The notes: generated by a model from the letters alone, not told the origin. A DNA stretch of 9,184 nucleotides from Bacteroidota bacterium (GCA_023392575.1 JAEVYV010000351.1:1-9184); one strand, 5' to 3'. Counted from the first letter of the stretch, positions 1 to 7,407 are shown. Numbers and translations: made by a program.

Positions 1-480
1 ATACAGTACCAGGTCTTTAATGTGTGCTTCCTGGGCCTGCTGGGTGCTTAATTCCTTGCGCAATACTTTTTCAGTTACTTCAATCACCAGCTTGCCTACC
101 TGGTTTTTCACTTCCGTCAGCGCCGCCATTTTTTGTGCGTTGATCTGTTGTTGCGCTTCGGCAATGATCTTGCTGGCCTCGACCCGGGCCTGCTCCTTGG
201 CTTCGTTGATGATTTTGTCCTTGGTTTCTTTGGCCTCTTTCAACATGGCGCCTCTTTCTTCACGGGCTCGGGCCATCAGTTCTTCGTTCTCGCTTTTCAG
301 TTGCGCCATTTCCCCTTTCACTCTTTCGGCTGTTTCCAAAGAATCAGCAATGGTTTTCTCCCGTTGATTCAAAGAAGCAAGTATGGGCTTCCATGCAAAT
401 TTTCTCAGAATGAAAAATACCACAAGGAAGGCTACTAAGGTCCAAAAGATCAATCCAATGCCTGGTAATAAAAGTTGCAT
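1..480 (-). CDS. atpF: F1Fo ATP synthase subunit b (partial, 3' end beyond window start)
   Basis: This is the peripheral-stalk subunit b of the ATP synthase. It anchors in the membrane beside subunit a and holds the F1 head still through subunit delta. The sequence gives 160 codons read on the minus strand from an ATG at 478-480 (MQLLLPGIGLIFWTLVAF) with no stop before the window edge. Bacteroidota b subunits are usually about 164-166 residues, so only a few C-terminal residues should be missing. Residues about 7-28 form the single membrane helix, followed by the WKPI turn that is typical of the family. From about residue 34 to the end the chain is a highly charged Ala/Glu/Lys/Gln-rich helix, as expected for the stalk coiled coil. 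It follows atpE in the same direction after a 141-bp gap that contains a strong hairpin. atpH and atpA would be expected next, outside the window. Confidence 0.96.
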   Translation of the reverse strand, partial: MQLLLPGIGLIFWTLVAFLVVFFILRKFAWKPILASLNQREKTIADSLETAERVKGEMAQLKSENEELMARAREERGAMLKEAKETKDKIINEAKEQARVEASKIIAEAQQQINAQKMAALTEVKNQVGKLVIEVTEKVLRKELSTQQAQEAHIKDLVLY

Positions 481-513
481 ATACTTAATTCAAAATTTAA
501 ACTGCAAATTCAA

Positions 514-533
514 AAAAAAGAACGCTCTTTTCT
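514..533 (-). other. Weak A/T-rich hairpin before atpF
   Basis: On the minus strand AAAAGA and TCTTTT pair around a GCGT loop (arms at 516-521 and 526-531). The stem can extend to 8 bp through one G-U pair. The right arm runs into a T8 tract. The stem has almost no G/C, so it is a poor intrinsic terminator, and the operon must read through it to express atpF. It may add slightly to pausing or RNA structure between atpE and atpF. Confidence 0.25.
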
Positions 534-565
534 GATCTTGCTTTTGAGTTTTTACTTTCATTTTA

Positions 566-604
566 ATTACTGCACCCGCCGCCCTGTGCTTTGGATGCAG
601 TAAT
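566..604 (-). promoter_or_regulatory. Strong intercistronic hairpin between atpE and atpF
   Basis: The arms at 566-577 and 593-604 pair over 12 bp around a 15-nt loop. Read on the minus strand the arms are ATTACTGCATCC and GGGTGCAGTAAT. The only non-Watson-Crick position is U-G in the minus-strand transcript, whereas the plus-strand version would have an A-C mismatch there. The stem therefore fits an RNA made in the direction of the atp operon. It starts about 17 nt after the atpE stop. It has no T tract after the stem, so it looks like a stability, processing or partial attenuation element rather than a terminator. The ATP synthase needs many c subunits per b dimer, so protection of the atpBE part of the message is a reasonable inference. 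Confidence 0.6.
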
Positions 605-621
605 CAGTTTGTGCCGGTGTA

Positions 622-876
622 TTATTTCAATACAGCCAGGATACCTGCAATAACCGCGAAAAGGGCAACACCCTCAACGAAGGCAGCGGTCAGGATCATG
701 TTGGCACGAATGTCGTTAGCGGCTTCTGGCTGACGGGCAATTGATTCAACTGCACTACGACCAATTTGACCAATACCGATACCGGCACCGATCGCAGCTA
801 AACCGGCACCAATTGCACCACCTAAGTGAGACAAGGATGTGGGGCCGATTTCCAACAAAGTGTTCATTAAAGACAT
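622..876 (-). CDS. atpE: F1Fo ATP synthase subunit c
   Basis: This is the rotor-ring proteolipid of the ATP synthase, which carries protons across the membrane. It has 84 residues and two membrane hairpin helices. Helix 1 (about 18-43) contains the glycine-rich run GAGIGIG needed for tight ring packing. The polar loop holds the conserved ARQPE (47-51). Helix 2 (about 57-82) carries the ion-binding carboxylate E68 in FVEGVALF. The residue after the glutamate is glycine, and the position matching the sodium-ligand glutamine of Ilyobacter-type c subunits is I35 by my alignment from the ARQPE motif. Proton rather than sodium coupling is therefore predicted. A second possible start, M4, lies three codons in, and the first ATG is kept. 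It sits 30 bp after atpB, and a strong hairpin follows its stop. Confidence 0.97.
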   Translation of the reverse strand: MSLMNTLLEIGPTSLSHLGGAIGAGLAAIGAGIGIGQIGRSAVESIARQPEAANDIRANMILTAAFVEGVALFAVIAGILAVLK

Positions 877-906
877 ACTGTTTGTTTTTGTTTATGAGTA
901 AAAAAC

Positions 907-2037
907 TTATAAGGCAAATTCTTTTTCTTCCCCGTTGTGCGTTGGATGCGGATCGTGCGGATGCGCCGTATCGTGTCCGGTTTCAAAGGCCTGCCCGATG
1001 AACACAGCCGTCAGGTTGGTAAAAATAAAGGCCTGAATAAAGGACACCAAAAGCTCAATCAGGTAAATGAAAATGGTAAAGGCCAGCGACACCGGCGAAA
1101 AGCCAAGGCCCGCCACCTGGCTCATGGCGCCGAAAATAAAGATCAGCGAAATGAAACAGATAATGACCACGTGCCCGGCCACCATGTTGGCAAAAAGACG
1201 GATCATCAACGCGATGGGCTTAATGAACACACCGGCAAACTCCACCGGAATCAGAATCAGCTTTACCGGCAGGGGCACTCCGGGAGGCCAGAAAATATGA
1301 CCCCAGAAATGACCATTGGTGCTGAACAAAATCACCACCATGGAAATAAACGCCAGCACCAGGGTAAAGGAGATGTTACCGGTTACGTTGGCCGCGCCGG
1401 GTATCAAACCCATCAGGTTATTCAGTAGGATGAAAAAAAACACCGTGAGCAAATAAGGCATGTACTTATGGTACTTGCGTCCCAGGTTGGGTTTGGCCAC
1501 CTCATCGCGGATGAAGGTGATCACCGGCTCAACGGCATTTTGAAAGCCCGTGGGCGCCTGGTTGCCCCTTTGGCTGTACCGGCGGGCCACGCTGGTCATA
1601 ATGAGAACCAGCAGCGCCGAAGCCAAAAGCATTTGTACCGCATTGCGGGTAAGGGAAAGATCGATCAACTGAATGCTTTCATCCACCGTGCCGTCGGCAC
1701 GAACCGGATAAACTTTATCGTTGTCGATTTTATACCCATTGTACACGGCATGCCCGTGCTCAAACCGGGAAGACATAAAAACGTCCAGCCCTCTTTCTTT
1801 TGAATACAAAATAACCGGCAGGGGCAGGGTTATGGCATGACCGTTAATATCCGCAAAGTGATATTCATGGTTGTCCATAATGTGGTCGATAATCACCTTG
1901 GCCGCATCAAGCTTTTCTACTTGTTCAACACTACCCTGACCGCTGTGATCTTCCTGCGCTATTGAAGTATGGGAAAAAGTAAGGGCTAAAACGCTGAAAG
2001 CCGCTACCAATAAGCATTTGACACGTCCAATGAGCAT
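907..2037 (-). CDS. atpB: F1Fo ATP synthase subunit a
   Basis: This is the stator subunit of the proton channel and works against the c ring. At 376 residues it is far longer than the roughly 270 of E. coli but normal for Bacteroidota, which add an N-terminal secreted extension. Residues 1-28 look like a signal peptide (SIAQ before EDHSG), and about 29-125 form an exported domain with HHxx-like histidines (IIDHIMDNHEYH). Membrane helices follow from about 130 to 350. The essential arginine is R280 in MIRLFANMVAGH, matching E. coli R210, and the last helix has the usual IQAFIFTNLTAVFIG. The C-terminal tail (351-376) is rich in His, Pro and Asp. The first ATG gives the signal peptide, and a -7-like element lies about 20 bp upstream. 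It is the first gene of the atp operon seen here. No atpI or atpZ gene lies directly before it. Confidence 0.97.
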   Translation of the reverse strand: MLIGRVKCLLVAAFSVLALTFSHTSIAQEDHSGQGSVEQVEKLDAAKVIIDHIMDNHEYHFADINGHAITLPLPVILYSKERGLDVFMSSRFEHGHAVYNGYKIDNDKVYPVRADGTVDESIQLIDLSLTRNAVQMLLASALLVLIMTSVARRYSQRGNQAPTGFQNAVEPVITFIRDEVAKPNLGRKYHKYMPYLLTVFFFILLNNLMGLIPGAANVTGNISFTLVLAFISMVVILFSTNGHFWGHIFWPPGVPLPVKLILIPVEFAGVFIKPIALMIRLFANMVAGHVVIICFISLIFIFGAMSQVAGLGFSPVSLAFTIFIYLIELLVSFIQAFIFTNLTAVFIGQAFETGHDTAHPHDPHPTHNGEEKEFAL

Positions 2038-2057
2038 AATCTACCCGAAATTTGGCG

Positions 2058-2065
2058 CAAAGATA
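2058..2065 (-). promoter_or_regulatory. Likely -7 promoter element of the atp operon
   Basis: The minus strand reads TATCTTTG here, an exact match to the Bacteroidota -7 consensus TAnnTTTG. It would give a transcription start near 2052 and a leader of roughly 15 nt before the atpB ATG at 2037. A TTTG lies upstream (2078-2081), but the 12-bp spacing is too short for a proper -33 element, so the call rests on the -7 box and its position alone. Confidence 0.4.
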
Positions 2066-2166
2066 AGGGAGGAACACCAAAACTCAGGGCTTATTTAAGA
2101 GATAATTATAGATCGCGGCGCCAGCCAAAAAAGGCTGCCCTGCGACACCTGTCCGGTGCCGAAAGG

Positions 2167-3162
2167 CTAGAAAACCTGATAATAGCGGAGCGGAAGCTCA
2201 AAGCTGCCGGAACCGTCGTCGTATTTCTGGTAAATCCACCCGATTCCGGCGGAATAGTAGTTTATCCAGGTGATGTCGTCCCGGTACGCTCCGCCGTTTT
2301 CGCTAAGCTGGGTTTTTAAGGTTACCTGGTACACATTGGTGTAGGTTTTTCCGTTTACAGCGACCGTGGCACTGGCGTTGGTGCAGGTGAAGACATAGCG
2401 CACCTTGGTTGGAGTGCCGTTCACGGCATCGGAATATTCCGGGGAGGTCCAGGTGTCCCCCGTGGCGAGGCCTTCTTTTAAAAATAAAATGCTGTCCGCT
2501 GCCGCATTGTCCAGAAAGACACTGGTGTAGTAATCAATGTAATTGAACTCATAATAGTTGTTACCACTTCTCCGCACGTACAAAGTGTCGTCGATATCGC
2601 CGGTGGTATTTTTTTCCTTTAACATTTTATAGATCACGCCGTTGGCCGTGGCCAAACCGGCAATCGACCTTTTCAGGGTATCCCCCATGCCCACCGGCGT
2701 GCTGTAGCTCCACCAGCTGTTGTCCGTTAAAATAAAATGATCTCCCGTGGCCGGATTCGCCCCCTGGGGCAAAACAGTGATCCGAACCAAACACAGGCTG
2801 TCCCCAAACGACACGGTAAACACATCGTCGCTTTCAACCAAAGGGGTGCCAGCACCCTGCAACCGCACCGTGTTGGTGCCGGAGCTGCCGAACCGTCCCT
2901 GTCCCTTAAACCAATAGCCATTCACCGTGTCGGTAGTGATGTTGTAATAGCCGGTTTGGCTGATGTCCAGCGTAACCTCTATGTAATTGGTGTCGGCCAA
3001 GGCCTGGCTTGCTATGTAGCTGCCGTTGACGGTCTTGGGCAGGCAATCGCCCAAGTCGTTTTGCAAAGAACCCTTGGCGGGCTGACCAAGTTCGGAGCTA
3101 TATTCTTTTTGACAGGAATAGAAAAAAAGGATGATGATCAGGGTGAGTAGGTTGCGGCTCAT
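2167..3162 (-). CDS. Predicted lipoprotein with Ig-like module, function unknown
   Basis: This 331-residue protein begins with a lipoprotein signal peptide. The hydrophobic stretch LLTLIIILFF leads to the lipobox FYSC, with the lipidated cysteine at residue 17. The mature start CQKEYSSE has a Lys-Glu close to the cysteine, loosely like the charged export signals of surface lipoproteins in this phylum. Residues about 48-132 resemble the Ig-like repeat common in Chitinophagaceae secreted proteins: a GSY start, G-Y-N-I-T-T-D-T-V-N-G in the middle, L-Q-G-A-G-T-P, and a closing LCLVRITV strand. The rest (about 140-331) is beta-rich, with GDTW, a VNGKTYTNVYQV strand and a GIGWIYQKY end, and I cannot name its family. 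No catalytic motif is visible. It lies 129 bp before atpB in the same direction, but its content gives no link to ATP synthesis. The first ATG is used because it gives a proper signal peptide. Confidence 0.85.
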   Translation of the reverse strand: MSRNLLTLIIILFFYSCQKEYSSELGQPAKGSLQNDLGDCLPKTVNGSYIASQALADTNYIEVTLDISQTGYYNITTDTVNGYWFKGQGRFGSSGTNTVRLQGAGTPLVESDDVFTVSFGDSLCLVRITVLPQGANPATGDHFILTDNSWWSYSTPVGMGDTLKRSIAGLATANGVIYKMLKEKNTTGDIDDTLYVRRSGNNYYEFNYIDYYTSVFLDNAAADSILFLKEGLATGDTWTSPEYSDAVNGTPTKVRYVFTCTNASATVAVNGKTYTNVYQVTLKTQLSENGGAYRDDITWINYYSAGIGWIYQKYDDGSGSFELPLRYYQVF

Positions 3163-3288
3163 AACCGGTTAGCTATTTAAACTAAATCTAACGATTATTT
3201 TTCAATAAGAGAAAACGATTAGCCGACAATGTTTTGCTTTTGCCCGTGCCCAAAAAAGCGCTGCCGCCTGTACGTGCAAAACGGGCTG

Positions 3289-5052
3289 CTAGACCGCCAG
3301 GGTTCTTTTTTCAAACTGCATTTGGTGCAGCCGGGCGTAAAAGCCCCCCTTCGCCAAAAGCTCGTTGTGCGTACCCACTTCCTTGATTTCCCCCTTGTCC
3401 AGCACAATGATCTTGTCCGCCCTTTGAATGGTGGAAAGCCGGTGGGCAATCACAATAGAGGTTCTGCCCGCAATCAGGGTATTGATTGCTTTTTCAATCA
3501 TTTGTTCGCTTTCCGTGTCCACCGAAGAAGTGGCCTCATCTAAGATCAAAATGGAGGGGTTATAAAGCAGGGCCCGGATAAAGGAAAGCAATTGCCGTTG
3601 GCCCACAGAAAGGGTGGCTCCTCTTTCCATTACATTGTACTCGTAGCCTCCCGGCAGTTGCAAAATAAAATCGTGCATGCCGATTAGCCGGGCAGCCTCG
3701 TACACCTTTTCTCTGGAAATCTCCGGGTTCATCAGCGTAATGTTGTCCATGACAGAACCGGAGAACAGGAACACGTCCTGCAACACCACTCCAATGCTTT
3801 TGCGCAGCGTGTCCAAATCATAATCCTCCACCCGAACGTCGTCAATTTTTATTTGCCCCCGGTTGATTTCGTACAAGCGGTTCAGCAGGCTAATAATCGT
3901 TGTTTTGCCGCTTCCCGTATGTCCTACGATGGCAATGGTTTGCCCCGGTTCGGCCAAAAAGGAAACATTTTTTAGCACCGGGTGTTTTTCATCATACCCA
4001 AAATACACATGATCAAACTCCACCTTTCCTTTTACCTGCGCCGGCTGATAACTGCCCTGCACCTTGACCACATCGTTGTTATCCAGCACCTTAAACACCC
4101 TTTCGCTGGCAATCATGCCCATCTGCAACACATTGAACTTGTCGGCAATCACCCGCAAGGGCCGGAAAATCAGATTGAGATATTGCACAAAAGCAATGAT
4201 CTTACCGGGCTGCGGCGCCTGTGTGTCCAGGATTTCCTTGGAAACCCACCACACCACCAGCCCCGTGGCCAGGGCCAGAACGATTTCCACAATGGGAAAG
4301 AAAACCGAATACGCAAAAATGGCCTTGATGTTGGCGTCCCGGTGTTCTTTATTAATGAGCTTAAACTTATCGCCTTCCCTTCTTTCCGCGACAAAGGCCT
4401 GCACGATGTTCATGCCGGTAATGTGCTCCTGCACAAAAGCATTCAGATTGGAAACCGCATTCCGCACCCGGTGGAAAGACTTGTTGACACTTTCTTTAAA
4501 ATAATAGGTGGCAATGAGAATGATGGGAAAGGGAATGAGGCAAATCAGGGTCAGCTGCCAATCGGTCCACAACATAATGCCCAGCACACACAAAATGGAA
4601 AGCAAATCGGCAATAATGGGAATCAGGCCATCGGCAAAAATATCGTTGATGCGTTCAATATCGTCTACGGTTCGGGTGGTCAGGGTTCCAATGGGGGTTT
4701 TGTCAAACTGACGTAGGTTCAGGTGCAACACTTTTTTAAAAACCTTGATGCGGATGTCTTTCACCACCACCTGGCCCAGCCAGGTGGTGATGTAGGAAAA
4801 ATAAAACCGCAGGCCGGTTTCCAAAAGCAAAAAGCCGATTTGGATAAGGGTGATGTAAATCAGCCAGTCGTAGTTTTTCCCGGCAATGAATTTGTCGACT
4901 GTGTGTTGGATGAGGTAGGGCCGCACCGGAGTAAAGGCGGCCAAAACCACGGCCAGCACAATAGACCAGATAAATATTTTTCGGTAAGGCCGTGTGAATT
5001 GTAAAACTCTTTTTAAAAGGGCTGTATCAAACGTTTTTTTAGCGGTACTCAA
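3289..5052 (-). CDS. ABC exporter, fused membrane and ATPase domains (MdlB/YknV-like signature)
   Basis: This is a half-transporter of the type IV exporter class, working as a dimer in the inner membrane; the substrate is unknown. It has 587 residues. Residues about 20-310 form the six-helix membrane domain, and about 340-580 the ATPase. Visible motifs are Walker A GHTGSGKT (377-384), Q-loop Q425, signature LSVGQ (481-485), Walker B ILILDE with catalytic E506, D-loop SSVD and switch H537. The signature is LSVGQRQLLSF rather than the LSGGQRQRIAIARA of MsbA, which points to the MdlB/YknV/TM288 side of the family. All ATPase residues are intact, so a homodimer is possible. A heterodimer with a partner encoded elsewhere cannot be ruled out. 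The start is TTG at 5050-5052: the frame is closed by a TAA eight codons upstream, there is no ATG between, and the N-terminus matches the family. It lies 126 bp before the lipoprotein gene. Confidence 0.95.
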   Translation of the reverse strand: MSTAKKTFDTALLKRVLQFTRPYRKIFIWSIVLAVVLAAFTPVRPYLIQHTVDKFIAGKNYDWLIYITLIQIGFLLLETGLRFYFSYITTWLGQVVVKDIRIKVFKKVLHLNLRQFDKTPIGTLTTRTVDDIERINDIFADGLIPIIADLLSILCVLGIMLWTDWQLTLICLIPFPIILIATYYFKESVNKSFHRVRNAVSNLNAFVQEHITGMNIVQAFVAERREGDKFKLINKEHRDANIKAIFAYSVFFPIVEIVLALATGLVVWWVSKEILDTQAPQPGKIIAFVQYLNLIFRPLRVIADKFNVLQMGMIASERVFKVLDNNDVVKVQGSYQPAQVKGKVEFDHVYFGYDEKHPVLKNVSFLAEPGQTIAIVGHTGSGKTTIISLLNRLYEINRGQIKIDDVRVEDYDLDTLRKSIGVVLQDVFLFSGSVMDNITLMNPEISREKVYEAARLIGMHDFILQLPGGYEYNVMERGATLSVGQRQLLSFIRALLYNPSILILDEATSSVDTESEQMIEKAINTLIAGRTSIVIAHRLSTIQRADKIIVLDKGEIKEVGTHNELLAKGGFYARLHQMQFEKRTLAV

Positions 5053-5181
5053 TTCCGTTGCTTTGCGGTAAAGTTACTGGCAATCAGGCATCAGGAATTT
5101 CCTTTTGTCACATTGCCTTCATTATTAGCCCCCTGTTAACGATCCGGCCCTGGCCCGACCAGAGTCACGGATGAGCCGGGT

Positions 5182-7398
5182 TTAGTCTTCATCATCGGGG
5201 TCTTCGCCCATGGCCAGTTTATAGGCTTTGATAAAAATAGCACCCAGGTTTTTATAGGGCGGAATATAATCTTCAAAACCCTCGATCCTGCCGGCCTTGG
5301 CCTTGAACTCACTCCAAAAAGGCATCCAGTCAATATTGGAGCCCACCCGCAGCTTTTCGTTCAGCATGTCGATAAAGGGCTGGTTGATGACCTGCTTGCC
5401 GATCTGCTTGGAAGCAATGATGTGGGCATCGGGGGCGTGCTTTAGCACATCGTGGATCAAATGATAGCCACCGCACGAGCCCAAAAAAACAATTTTGGCG
5501 GCCGGCCGAATCTGCTCAATCGTGTAGGGCGCATAATAGCTGTGACCGCGGTGAATGACGATTGTGGGTTCTATGCCTTTTTGCTGCAGATAGCTGTTTA
5601 ATGACTGCTGGGCCTTGTCCAGTTCTCCGGACTGTTCATCCAGAGGCTTGTTGGCATAAATGGCGATGGGTTTTCCCCGGGTGGAGGCAAAAGCAATCCA
5701 GTACTTGTTGTCTTCAATTTTTTTCCAGTTGCCGCTGGAAAACTGCGGCACAAAACCCCGGTAGCTCACCCGGCCGTCTTCGTCGCCATAGAAGAAAACC
5801 TGGGTTACAACCCGGTGTGCCGAATCTGCCACCAGGGCTTCGTAATTGATATTATACACGGGCGGAATGCCAAACTCCGCCGAAAGGTTTATGGAGCTAT
5901 CGGTAGCCGATTGAAATAATTTGTACAGCAGGTTATAGATCACCATCCCCCGCTTGTTGCCGGCGGCTACGTTTTTGTCGTAATTCAGTTTTACGTTGTT
6001 GAGCATTTCCACCGCAACCGGCTTTAGGGTTTCATCCACGCTGGCATAGGAATCGGCCACGTCCACACCGTCTTCCAGCCCTTGGGAGGATTCCAGGTTG
6101 TTGACAAAGGCTCGCATCAGGGTTTGGGCTTGTTGTTTATCGGGGAAGCTGTTTAAAAAATTACCCAGGGTATTGTACCCGGCTGCTATTTTAATAAATT
6201 TTTTAAACCGGTCAAAGCCAACACTCATCAGCAAGGAATCGCCCCGGTTGCCGATTTTTTGCATCATCAGCGGATAAATACCGTATACGTAGCTGGACGT
6301 ATACATTTCCGTTTCGCCGGCAATCACCAGGTAGTACAGTTCCTGCGGCGTTAGCTGCTGCAAGATTTGGAAACGGACGGCATTGGGCGATTCGTGCAAG
6401 GCATTGATCTCTTTGATAAATATATCCCGTCCTTTTTTTTCCAACATCCGCGACAGGGCTTCCATTTCCAGGATTTTTTCGCCCTGCAGCGACCGCTGAA
6501 CATAATCCATTTTTGTTTTTACCAGCAGCTTATAGTACCGGGCATCGTTTTCCTTTACCGCATCAATATCACTCAGCTTCATATTTCCCTTGATCAGGTT
6601 GTCTAAAAAAGGAAAATAAAGCTGTCCGCTGCCGCTGCTGGTAGCCATTTTGGAAACGGTTTGAATAAAGGGATCATCCACCTTGCGGATGGCATATCCC
6701 AGGCGGTTGTTGGCGGCGGCATAATCGTACAAATGCCGGGGATATTTATAACCCGCCACTTTGATCAGGCTGTCCCGAAAGGGAAGATCGGGGTTATCTC
6801 TTAAAGTGATAAAGATCTTCTCGGGGTGTAATAGACAATATTTGCGCAGCAGGATGTGTTGTGCATTTTTCAAGCCGGGGTTGCGGTCAAACGCCTGGCT
6901 GGCCACCAATAGTTTTCCTACTTCGTAGGGGGTTTGCTCCACAATCAGCTCTATCGACTCGCCTTTTTTATCGTCTTCCATGGCGGTTTCAAAAGCTGTG
7001 AGCAATTCCGGCAGGCGGGAAGGAGTAAACTGCCGGCCGCGGTACTCCACAATGAAGTTTTTAAGAATCCGCTCCACACCCAATAAATAAGCTTTTTTCT
7101 TTTGGTCGCCTATTGTAGAGTCTGTTTCAATCTTGCACTGGAGCGCATCAATTCCTTGCGTGAGTGTTTGGGTAACAAAATAGTTAACGTCCTCGTTGTT
7201 GCCGGCATTAAAGAGCTGATCACCCTTACCATCGGCTTTTAGTGCATTTTTTTGTTCGCGGTCAATCCGGTCGTGCCACAGAGCCCGGCCAATAGGTGGT
7301 TTGCAATCTTTATTGGTTTGGGCATACAAATGCAGGCTCATCAAAAATGGCAAACCGGTAAAAAGTAATCGTAAGGTTGGAACCATGCGCCTCATCAT
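5182..7398 (-). CDS. Secreted protein of unknown function with caspase-like C-terminal His/Cys motifs
   Basis: I do not recognise a named family for this 738-residue protein. It has a signal peptide ending about LYA-Q (residues 24-27), so it is exported. Residues about 40-500 are mostly helical with no motif I can name. From about 530 to 690 the pattern changes to alternating strands and helices: a strand to FFYGDEDG (535-542), a strand around 566-582, a helix near 592-607, then TIVIHRGHS (612-620), KIVFLGSCGG (635-644) and HIIASKQIG. A histidine (H619) after one strand and a cysteine (C642) after the next is the layout of clan CD cysteine peptidases. The 23-residue spacing is shorter than in most known members, and the match is by eye only. 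The tail is acidic (DPDDED). M1, M2 and M5 are all possible starts; a -7-like element at 7400-7407 would favour M5 (ATG at 7384-7386). It is divergent from the response regulator. Confidence 0.85.
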   Translation of the reverse strand: MMRRMVPTLRLLFTGLPFLMSLHLYAQTNKDCKPPIGRALWHDRIDREQKNALKADGKGDQLFNAGNNEDVNYFVTQTLTQGIDALQCKIETDSTIGDQKKKAYLLGVERILKNFIVEYRGRQFTPSRLPELLTAFETAMEDDKKGESIELIVEQTPYEVGKLLVASQAFDRNPGLKNAQHILLRKYCLLHPEKIFITLRDNPDLPFRDSLIKVAGYKYPRHLYDYAAANNRLGYAIRKVDDPFIQTVSKMATSSGSGQLYFPFLDNLIKGNMKLSDIDAVKENDARYYKLLVKTKMDYVQRSLQGEKILEMEALSRMLEKKGRDIFIKEINALHESPNAVRFQILQQLTPQELYYLVIAGETEMYTSSYVYGIYPLMMQKIGNRGDSLLMSVGFDRFKKFIKIAAGYNTLGNFLNSFPDKQQAQTLMRAFVNNLESSQGLEDGVDVADSYASVDETLKPVAVEMLNNVKLNYDKNVAAGNKRGMVIYNLLYKLFQSATDSSINLSAEFGIPPVYNINYEALVADSAHRVVTQVFFYGDEDGRVSYRGFVPQFSSGNWKKIEDNKYWIAFASTRGKPIAIYANKPLDEQSGELDKAQQSLNSYLQQKGIEPTIVIHRGHSYYAPYTIEQIRPAAKIVFLGSCGGYHLIHDVLKHAPDAHIIASKQIGKQVINQPFIDMLNEKLRVGSNIDWMPFWSEFKAKAGRIEGFEDYIPPYKNLGAIFIKAYKLAMGEDPDDED

Positions 7399-7399
7399 A

Positions 7400-7407
7400 C
7401 AAATTTA
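7400..7407 (-). promoter_or_regulatory. Possible -7 element of the 738-residue gene
   Basis: The minus strand reads TAAATTTG, an exact TAnnTTTG match. It ends only one base before the first ATG, so a transcript from it would start near 7393, past the first two ATG codons. It would then use the ATG at 7384-7386 (M5) with a very short leader. No -33 TTTG is found at a normal distance; the nearest is 31 bp upstream. Confidence 0.25.

Noticed and set aside
488..515. Direct repeat ATTCAAAA and a near -7 match just before atpF as an internal promoter
   Set aside because: The sequence is low-complexity A/T, the -7 match has a mismatch and there is no properly spaced -33 element. Co-transcription with atpE is the simpler view.
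622..876. Sodium-coupled c subunit, suggested by a glutamine (Q37) in helix 1
   Set aside because: Aligned from ARQPE, Q37 is two positions off the sodium-ligand glutamine, and E68 is followed by glycine rather than serine or threonine.
937..1428. A 163-codon open frame on the plus strand inside atpB
   Set aside because: It is antisense to the conserved subunit a, and the composition (many His, Lys, Gln, Asn) is that of a reverse-frame artefact.
2122..2160. Inverted repeats and a T6 run after the lipoprotein stop as a possible terminator
   Set aside because: The CAGCC/GGCTG stem has the T run in its loop. The other hairpin (2144-2160) is imperfect and lies 11 nt before the T run, so neither is a proper intrinsic terminator.
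3190..3221. Direct repeat AACGATTA upstream of the lipoprotein gene (3190-3197 and 3214-3221)
   Set aside because: Eight A/T-rich bases in an A/T-rich stretch are likely by chance, and no promoter element is clearly aligned with it.
3242..3286. GCCCGT/ACGGGC inverted repeat with an internal T6 run after the ABC exporter stop
   Set aside because: The stem is 6 bp with a loop of about 33 nt, and the T run lies inside the loop after only a 3-bp GCG/CGC stem. This is too weak to call a terminator.
3982..4716. A 244-codon open frame on the plus strand inside the ABC exporter gene
   Set aside because: It is antisense to a strongly conserved gene. The His/Asn/Gln/Gly-rich product shows no domain, so it is a shadow of the coding bias on the other strand.
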